Below are positions 6,094 to 10,860 of a DNA stretch of 10,860 nt, in pieces (the stretch's first letter is position 1; each line of letters begins with the position of its first letter). The notes under the pieces were generated by a model. It saw nothing but the letters and a program-made list of their open reading frames with translations, was not told the DNA's origin and did not search any database. Origin of the DNA: Vulcanimicrobiota bacterium. GTDB taxonomy: Bacteria; Vulcanimicrobiota; Vulcanimicrobiia; Vulcanimicrobiales; Vulcanimicrobiaceae. Made by a program: the position numbers and the translations under genes. Location: NCBI GenBank assembly GCA_003167055.1, contig PMUE01000298.1, forward strand, positions 1 through 10,860, read 5' to 3'.

Positions 6094-6626
6094 TGGCACC
6101 CGCGAACACGCTACGCAGGCTTCTGCTGGTTGTGACCGCGCTGCTGCTCGCAGCACCGCTACTTCGGCCGGCGATGTCGTCCGCGCTTGTGACGCGTGGC
6201 GATGCGTTACTTTTCGCGCGTGATGCTCGCGCCCGTGCAAAGTACGCCTTAGCCCTGCGCTTCGACCCAGGAAACACCGTCGCCGCGGATCGCTACGTGT
6301 TTTCCGCATTTCTGTCTCGGAAGCCGAGTCAATTGGAAGACGCGGTTGGAGTGGCCGGCGCCGTCCTGCGTAAGCGCCCTAATGAAGCGATCCTGCGAAT
6401 GGATCGCGCGCTCTGCCTGCAGCTGTTGAGGCGATATGCGCTCGCGGCTCGAGATTTTGAGCTGGTTGGTCGTGAACGCCATGACGTTCAGGCGCTAGCC
6501 CTCGCCGCCGCCGATCAAAGACTGGGCGGAAACGCCGCCAAAGGCCGGCAGCTGTTACTCATTGCTGCGACAATCGATCCTCACTATATGCCGGTAAGGG
6601 TCGCGCTGGAGCGGGACCGCCGATGA
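6093..6626 (+). CDS. Membrane-anchored or exported TPR-like protein of unknown function
   Basis: A 177-aa protein with a basic N-terminus and one hydrophobic segment (about 10-24: a Leu/Val/Ala run), followed by helical, Ala/Leu/Arg-rich sequence in TPR-like units. Examples are TRGDALLFARDARARAKYALALRFDPGN (35-61) and a second set around 98-125, with a last unit ending IAATIDPHYMP. It has no lipobox cysteine, so it is not a classical lipoprotein and is anchored or secreted instead. I do not recognise a specific family. Its place inside a pilus operon suggests a scaffold or a pilotin-like helper comparable in role to the TPR proteins PilF/Tgl, but this is inference. ATG 6093 (TGATG with the ccdA-like stop) is preferred over in-frame GTG codons at 6069 and 6090. 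It overlaps the peptidase gene as ATGA. Confidence 0.7.
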   Translation: MAPANTLRRLLLVVTALLLAAPLLRPAMSSALVTRGDALLFARDARARAKYALALRFDPGNTVAADRYVFSAFLSRKPSQLEDAVGVAGAVLRKRPNEAILRMDRALCLQLLRRYALAARDFELVGRERHDVQALALAAADQRLGGNAAKGRQLLLIAATIDPHYMPVRVALERDRR

Positions 6627-7228
6627 TCCCGCATGCCACGTTATGGCTTTTTGCAGTGGCGTTAGGTACGCTCGCGGCTATTGCTCGAGCGCGAAATAGG
6701 ACGGTGACATTCCGCCGCACAAGCGTCGTGGCCCTTACGCTTGCCGCACTCGCGATGATCGTCGTCGGTGAAGAACGCGAAGCGCCGGTCGCCGTTGGTG
6801 TTGCGCTGGTGCTGGCTTGTGTGATTGTCTGCGCAGCAACCGACCTTGCAACGGGTCTGATCTTTGACGTTGTTACCGCCGCGAGCATCCTGATGATTCT
6901 GCTCTACGCTTCTGCCACAAGGAGCCTGACAACGAGTGTGTTGGGAGCGTGCGTCTGCGCCGGCTCGCTGCTCGCCCTCTACGTCGCTTCCCGCAAGCGC
7001 GGGATCGGATTTGGGGATGTAAAGCTCGGCGCGGTCATTGGCGCGGGGTGCGGCGCCGAGCTGGGCATCGGCGCGATTGGATCTGCATTTGTGGTCGGCG
7101 CCCTTTGGGCTGCGCCACTTCTTTTATCGAGGCGTGTTCTGGCGAGCGATCGCGTCGTCTTTGCGCCGTGTTTGGCGCTAGGTACGTTGGGCTTCCTTGC
7201 CTTTGCGTCGTTGCGCGGTCATGGGTGA
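6623..7228 (+). CDS. pilD: Prepilin peptidase, A24 family, lacking the N-methyltransferase domain
   Basis: An inner-membrane aspartic protease that removes the prepilin leader. The two catalytic aspartates are visible: Asp74 in CAATDLATGLIFD (70-82) and Asp132 in GIGFGDVKLG (127-136), the GxGD motif of A24 peptidases. About six or seven hydrophobic helices fill the 201 aa. Normal bifunctional PilD has about 280-290 residues, with an N-terminal methyltransferase domain and a Cys4 zinc site; both are absent. The architecture is closer to CpaA/TadV or the archaeal peptidases. Its presumed substrate is the pilin encoded about 1.1 kb upstream. The start overlaps the TPR gene by 4 bases, and the 3' end overlaps pilM by 8 bases. 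Confidence 0.85.
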   Translation: MIPHATLWLFAVALGTLAAIARARNRTVTFRRTSVVALTLAALAMIVVGEEREAPVAVGVALVLACVIVCAATDLATGLIFDVVTAASILMILLYASATRSLTTSVLGACVCAGSLLALYVASRKRGIGFGDVKLGAVIGAGCGAELGIGAIGSAFVVGALWAAPLLLSRRVLASDRVVFAPCLALGTLGFLAFASLRGHG

Positions 7229-8198
7229 TTGGAAGATGCTCCCGCTTGGGATCGATGTGGGATCAGCGCGGGCGCGAATTGCCTGCGGCGAAGCGAATCG
7301 CGACGGCGCGGTGCGGATTCGGGCGATCGTCGCGCGCGATGTTCCCGACGACGCTGTAACGCCACTGCTCGTCGAAGAACCCGAGCTAGTCGCGGCCGTC
7401 ATCGAAGAGATGCTCGCGGAAATTGGGACGCGAGAACGCCGCTGCGTACTCGCCATCGGGGCGCCCGCATGCATTCTTCGGACCGTACGATTCCCCAAGA
7501 TGAGTTGGCCCGAACGCTTACGCGCATCGCGATTCGAGGCTGCGCGCTTCGCCGGCTGGGACCTGGAGGAGGCCGACTCGATCGTGCGCTTGCACCCGCT
7601 CGACCGCGCGGCAGGAACGTTCGCCATCGGGGTCACGCGAGCTAAGAGCATCGACTCCCGCGTGCAGACGGTTCGAATTGCGGGGCTGCGAGCGGTGGCG
7701 ATCGACCACGACGCATTTGCAATGCGGAGGCTTTTCCCGGAATGCGATGCGATCGTCGATGTCGGCGCGGAACGGTCGAACGCGCACTGTTTCGGGGCCG
7801 CAGGCGTGACATCGCTGGTGGCACAAGTCGGAGGTTCCGCGATTACGCGCGGTATCGCGGCCGAGCTCTCGATCGACGTGCCGACGGCAGAGCGTCGCAA
7901 GCGCATTCTCGGATGTGCCGGCGCAGGCATAGCCGCGAGTGAAGAAGTCGTTGCCGCGATTGCGGCGCTGATCGAGCTCGCGCGCACGCGAGCAACGATC
8001 GGTCGAATAGTCGTCACTGGGAACGGTGCACGCTTGCCCAACTTCGCTCGCGCACTGGAAGAAGCGACAGGCGCTGTCACGGAGATGCCCGTGCCCGACA
8101 TTCTTCACACGGCGGAATATCCGCAAGATGTAGTGCGGGTAGCTTCGCCGGATTGGGCACTGGCGGCAAGTCTAGCTTCGTGGGGTGTCGCTGCATGA
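7221..8198 (+). CDS. pilM: PilM, actin-like cytoplasmic pilus assembly protein
   Basis: A cytoplasmic actin-fold ATPase that binds the N-terminus of PilN and links the motor to the alignment complex. The 325-aa product shows the phosphate-1 loop LGIDVGSARARIA near residue 12, a phosphate-2 type motif IVDVGAERSN near residue 179, and an adenosine motif IVVTGNGARLPNF near 264-276. A PilM-type stretch FPKMSWPERLRASRFEA lies between them. Two starts are possible: ATG 7221 overlaps the peptidase gene by 8 bases, and ATG 7236 lies 7 bases after GGTGA. The first is used here, and the difference is 5 residues before the fold. It overlaps pilN as ATGA. The sequence is divergent from proteobacterial PilM but keeps the nucleotide-binding pattern. 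Confidence 0.82.
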   Translation: MGDWKMLPLGIDVGSARARIACGEANRDGAVRIRAIVARDVPDDAVTPLLVEEPELVAAVIEEMLAEIGTRERRCVLAIGAPACILRTVRFPKMSWPERLRASRFEAARFAGWDLEEADSIVRLHPLDRAAGTFAIGVTRAKSIDSRVQTVRIAGLRAVAIDHDAFAMRRLFPECDAIVDVGAERSNAHCFGAAGVTSLVAQVGGSAITRGIAAELSIDVPTAERRKRILGCAGAGIAASEEVVAAIAALIELARTRATIGRIVVTGNGARLPNFARALEEATGAVTEMPVPDILHTAEYPQDVVRVASPDWALAASLASWGVAA

Positions 8199-8752
8199 TG
8201 CGCTTCAACTATCTGCGAGATAGCGCTCCCGAGATGTTCGAACATCTTCGCCCAAGTCGGATTCCTGAGTCGCTGCGGACGCCGCTCGCAGCGTTCGCGA
8301 CGATGGCGATCGTCGTTGCCGCGTGGTGGGTCGTCGAGCAATTGCTGCTGACCCAAGCGCAGAGCGAGCTGCAGGCACAATCACTGCGTTTGCGCGCGAG
8401 TCAGGTCGCACTCGCCGACCTGAAGTTGCGTAAGACCCGCGTCGAGCAACTGCTAACGATCGACACGCGACTGCGGGACATCCGCCGTTCGGGAGCGGTT
8501 TTATCGAGTCGGCTTGCGGATATCGCGAACCACGTGCCTGCGCGGGCGTGGCTAACGAGCATCGCGCACGTCGATAGTGGTCTTCAAATCGACGGCCGTG
8601 CCGAAGGGCTCGATGGCCTCAGCGACACCGTGGCGGATCTCATGTCGAGTTCGAGCGCGGCATCGCCCGATCTCGTTCGAGCGAGCAAAGAAGACCGCGA
8701 TCGTACCGGGACGATCATCGCCTTCGAAGTGCGTGTGGGAGACCATCCATGA
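8195..8752 (+). CDS. pilN: PilN-like inner-membrane alignment protein
   Basis: A bitopic inner-membrane protein of the pilus alignment complex. Its 185 aa comprise a short cytoplasmic N-terminus, one transmembrane helix (about 31-52, with AIVVAAWWVVEQLLL), a coiled-coil-like stretch (about 53-98, rich in Gln, Leu, Ala and Arg) and a small ferredoxin-like periplasmic domain with VPARAWLTSIAHVDSGLQIDG (114-134). The last segment, IIAFEVRV, is a typical final strand. PilN proteins usually begin with an INLLP-like motif that docks into PilM; here the equivalent is the weaker FNYLRDSAPE (4-13). The identification rests on topology, this fold pattern and its place between pilM and the PilO-like gene. 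ATG 8195 forms an ATGA overlap with pilM. Confidence 0.75.
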   Translation: MMRFNYLRDSAPEMFEHLRPSRIPESLRTPLAAFATMAIVVAAWWVVEQLLLTQAQSELQAQSLRLRASQVALADLKLRKTRVEQLLTIDTRLRDIRRSGAVLSSRLADIANHVPARAWLTSIAHVDSGLQIDGRAEGLDGLSDTVADLMSSSSAASPDLVRASKEDRDRTGTIIAFEVRVGDHP

Positions 8753-9360
8753 GACTGGCCGGCGGTCTTTCGATGCAGGCCGGCGTCCGGATCGTGTGGA
8801 TGCTGACGACGACGTTATTTCTGGGCGGCGGGGTTGGCTTGGTGTGGTGGCCAGCCTCCCAGACGATCGCTGCAACACAATCTCAAGCGAAGACACTTTA
8901 CGATGAAGCTAATGAAAACGAAGCCGAGATTCGCCATGCAGCAGAGTTACGTTCGCTTGGGAAGCAAATGGCAGACGATGTCCGCGCGCTTTCTGGGCAG
9001 GATTCGCAGAGCGCGGTAACCGCGACGACCTTGGCGTTACTCGACCGCGAAGCGCGGGCGTTTACGATCGACGTGCGCTCGATCGTGCCGGCGCAGTCTG
9101 CAACATCGCCAAGCGACGAGAGCCGTGTGTTGGCCGGCGTACCCATCGAGATCGACGCACGCGGCCAGTTTCGCGATCTGCTGGCATTTGTGTCGGATAT
9201 CCCACGACACGACGTGTTGATTGCTTTAAGTGATGTAACGCTTGATGATAGTGACGATCGCTCCCTCAAACCCCAGTTGAATGCGAAAATTCACGCGACC
9301 GTTTTCCGCTATCACGGCGTTGCCGAGGAGGAAACACCTCATGCTTCCCGGCCTCTATGA
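8749..9360 (+). CDS. pilO: PilO-like inner-membrane alignment protein
   Basis: A 203-aa bitopic protein with a short N-terminus, one transmembrane segment (about 14-34) and a helical coiled-coil-like region (about 38-80, rich in Gln, Ala and Glu). A periplasmic alpha/beta domain follows, with VPIEIDARGQFRDLLAFVSD (131-150) and a terminal strand NAKIHATVFRYHG. The central pattern of a strand, then GQFRDLLAFV, then DIPRH, is the usual PilO/GspM core. It is expected to pair with the PilN-like protein through the periplasmic domains and to bind the PilP-like protein. The call depends largely on topology and gene order. The ATG overlaps pilN as ATGA. The 3' end of the gene carries the Shine-Dalgarno for the next gene and overlaps it by 20 bases. 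Confidence 0.75.
   Translation: MRLAGGLSMQAGVRIVWMLTTTLFLGGGVGLVWWPASQTIAATQSQAKTLYDEANENEAEIRHAAELRSLGKQMADDVRALSGQDSQSAVTATTLALLDREARAFTIDVRSIVPAQSATSPSDESRVLAGVPIEIDARGQFRDLLAFVSDIPRHDVLIALSDVTLDDSDDRSLKPQLNAKIHATVFRYHGVAEEETPHASRPL
9325..9331 (+). promoter_or_regulatory. Strong Shine-Dalgarno that fixes the pilP start
   Basis: GAGGAGG lies 9 bases before ATG 9341, inside the end of pilO. It is the best ribosome binding site in the operon. It decides against the in-frame ATG at 9281, 60 bases upstream, as the start of the PilP-like gene. Confidence 0.7.
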
Positions 9361-9820
9361 CACCGACCGCCGTTCACTCAAGCGTTTCGCCATAATGTTG
9401 ATCGCCGGTGGCGTCGCGGTGCTCCCGCTTACAACGCAGAGCTCATCGATTGCCGGGGCGGCCGCTGCGCCCGGCGATACCTACGACGCCGGACTCGCGC
9501 GGCCGACGCGCTTAACATTTCCCGGCTTTTCTCTTAGCCGTGATCCGTTCGTTCCCACACAAGCGATTCGGGAAAAACTCGAGGCTGGATCAGGCGCCGC
9601 ACCTACGGGTCTCGCCCCGTACGCCCCTGCTCCCGTCGCCCCAATTGTGCGAGCTATAGTCGTCGGCGACCCGCCGCGCGCGCTCGTCGAGGAAGACGGA
9701 ACGGTTCGCGTGCTCGCTCTCGGAGATCGGATCGGTACGTTGCGAATCACTGCCATCACGACTGAGGGACTCACGCTTTCCGACGGATCGCATTTACTCT
9801 TAGCGATCCCGCGTCAGTGA
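9341..9820 (+). CDS. pilP: PilP/GspC-like periplasmic linker protein
   Basis: A 159-aa protein with a basic N-terminus and one hydrophobic segment (about 16-31), then a Pro/Ala-rich linker containing SRDPFVP (66-72), a short motif common to PilP and GspC proteins. The C-terminal homology-region beta domain follows (about 101-157): VRAIVVGDPPRALVEEDG, LALGDRIGTLRITAIT and GLTLSDG. This domain normally contacts the N0 region of the secretin and bridges PilN/PilO to PilQ. PilP is usually a lipoprotein, but no lipobox cysteine is present and there are no cysteines at all. It is therefore anchored by its helix, as in GspC, or exported by a signal peptide. Its stop overlaps the pilQ GTG as GTGA. 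Confidence 0.78.
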   Translation: MLPGLYDTDRRSLKRFAIMLIAGGVAVLPLTTQSSSIAGAAAAPGDTYDAGLARPTRLTFPGFSLSRDPFVPTQAIREKLEAGSGAAPTGLAPYAPAPVAPIVRAIVVGDPPRALVEEDGTVRVLALGDRIGTLRITAITTEGLTLSDGSHLLLAIPRQ

Positions 9821-10860
9821 AGGCGCTCATCGGTGCGCTCCTGTGCCTGCTGTTATCGACATCGGTACTGTGCGCAGCGGAGAATCTGATCACGATTGAC
9901 GTCCACGACGCGGACATCAGTGATGTGATTACGCTACTTGCTGCCCAATCCGGCGAGAACATTGTCACCGATGAGTCCATCAAGCCGGAGCGCGTCACAA
10001 TTCACCTTCACAATGTAACGTTCGATCGTGCCCTGAGCGTACTCCTAAGCGCAAACGGCCTTCAGGTCCACCATCTAGGAAACGTTCTGATCGTCGGTTC
10101 GGCGGACACGATGAACCGGCGATACGCTGAAAATCAGCCCGAGACCGGCGCGCAAACGGTGGTGCTGCGACTCGCACACGCAAACGCCGACGATGTGGCG
10201 AAAGAAATTGCGCCCGCATTACCAAACGGCACCGTGATCGTGCCGGATCGTCGAACCAGCGCGGTTGTCGTCACCGGCGATGGCGACACCGTCGCGCGGG
10301 CCCAACGACTGATCGCTGCCCTCGACGCGCCAGCGTTAGGCGGAGGCACCGGGAGTTCAACGCGAGCCTACTCGCTCCGCTACATTAAAGCCGACGATGC
10401 GATCAAGGAATTGAAGATGTTGATCGCTGAGGGGACCTACATCGCTGACGGCGAGCACAACGAAGTGATCGTCGACGGTAACGATAACGTGCAAGGCACC
10501 GCCGCCTCGCTTTTTGCGACGATCGATCGCCCGAGCCCCCAGGTTATGTTCGAGGTTAGGGTCGCAGATGTGACGCCGCAAAATGACACGAGCAACTTTG
10601 GATTGGAGTTCGGCGGCGCAAACCTCCAGGGAACACTGACGCCTGGGTCGACGACTTACGCGTTCACCGGCGCCTCGATTCCCGTGAATGTGACCCTCAA
10701 TGCACTGATCTCGCTTGGACGCGCGCAGATACTGGCGACGCCAAGGCTCGTGACGCTAAATAACAAGGAAGCCGATCTGCTGGTTGGCGAGACCTACCCG
10801 ATCGTGTTCAATACGTCAGTTCTCGGTGGACAAAACGTGCAGTTCGTAGATATTGGTGTG
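9817..10860 (+). CDS. pilQ: PilQ outer-membrane secretin, 3'-truncated by window edge
   Basis: The outer-membrane pore through which the pilus passes; 348 residues are visible. An N-terminal signal peptide (about 1-20, LIGALLCLLLSTSVLCA) is followed by an STN/N0 domain (about 25-95) with ITIDVHDADISDVITLLAAQ and FDRALSVLLSANGLQVHH. Two N1-type modules come next, at about 113-170 (VVLRLAHANADDVAKEIAP) and 184-238 (YSLRYIKADDAIKELKMLI). The secretin core begins at about 242 with QVMFEVRVADVTPQ and includes ILATPRLVTLNNKEADLLVG (305-324) and VQFVDIGV at the window end. A PilQ of this plan would need about 100-150 more residues. AMIN domains, common at the N-terminus of proteobacterial PilQ, are absent. 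GTG 9817 gives the GTGA overlap with pilP and places the signal peptide at the start. Confidence 0.92.
   Translation, partial: MKALIGALLCLLLSTSVLCAAENLITIDVHDADISDVITLLAAQSGENIVTDESIKPERVTIHLHNVTFDRALSVLLSANGLQVHHLGNVLIVGSADTMNRRYAENQPETGAQTVVLRLAHANADDVAKEIAPALPNGTVIVPDRRTSAVVVTGDGDTVARAQRLIAALDAPALGGGTGSSTRAYSLRYIKADDAIKELKMLIAEGTYIADGEHNEVIVDGNDNVQGTAASLFATIDRPSPQVMFEVRVADVTPQNDTSNFGLEFGGANLQGTLTPGSTTYAFTGASIPVNVTLNALISLGRAQILATPRLVTLNNKEADLLVGETYPIVFNTSVLGGQNVQFVDIGV

Noticed and set aside
7178..8101. Long open frame on the minus strand (307 codons) opposite pilM
   Set aside because: Its translation is Ser/Arg/Ala-rich low-complexity sequence typical of antisense frames in high-GC genes. 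The + strand frame encodes a clear PilM with nucleotide-binding motifs.
9281..9340. Earlier ATG start for the PilP-like gene
   Set aside because: It would overlap pilO by 80 bases with no ribosome binding site, while ATG 9341 has GAGGAGG 9 bases upstream.

Overview
The window is a stretch of high-GC bacterial chromosome that is almost entirely one type IV pilus (T4P) assembly operon, read left to right on the + strand. It is preceded by the 3' part of an unrelated gene for a flavin-dependent thymidylate synthase (ThyX). A secretin, a PilMNOP-like alignment complex and a class III pilin show that the host has an outer membrane. Gene order and protein style do not match the classical proteobacterial arrangement. 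A high-GC, poorly cultivated diderm lineage such as Eremiobacterota/Vulcanimicrobiota-like bacteria is possible, but that is an impression and not a demonstrated placement.

Layout: partial thyX (1-621); a 219-bp leader holding inverted repeats and promoter-like sequence (622-840); PilB-like ATPase (841-2037); PilT-like ATPase (2034-3080); PilC platform protein (3086-4306); an alternative sigma-70 family factor (4303-4977); a 48-bp gap with a hairpin over the ribosome binding site; the pilin (5026-5484); a CcdA/DsbD-type thiol membrane transporter (5488-6093); a membrane-anchored TPR-like protein (6093-6626); a half-size prepilin peptidase (6623-7228); PilM (7221-8198), PilN-like (8195-8752), PilO-like (8749-9360) and PilP/GspC-like (9341-9820) proteins; and the 5' part of the PilQ secretin (9817 to the window end). 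From 841 onward the genes overlap by 1-20 bases or lie 3-5 bases apart, except for the 48-bp gap before the pilin and a strong Shine-Dalgarno before pilP. This points to a single, translationally coupled transcription unit.

How it works together: the prepilin peptidase cleaves the pilin after Gly8. PilB and PilT power extension and retraction through PilC. PilM/N/O/P connect the inner-membrane motor to the PilQ pore. Three insertions are unusual and form the main interest: a SigB/SigF/FliA-like sigma factor coupled to pilC directly in front of the pilin, a thiol-disulfide transporter directly behind a pilin that has exactly two cysteines, and a TPR protein where a pilotin-like function might be expected. 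The ATPase and the peptidase are also stripped down: PilB has no MshEN domain and PilD has no methyltransferase domain. All functional claims are read from sequence motifs; no database search was possible.
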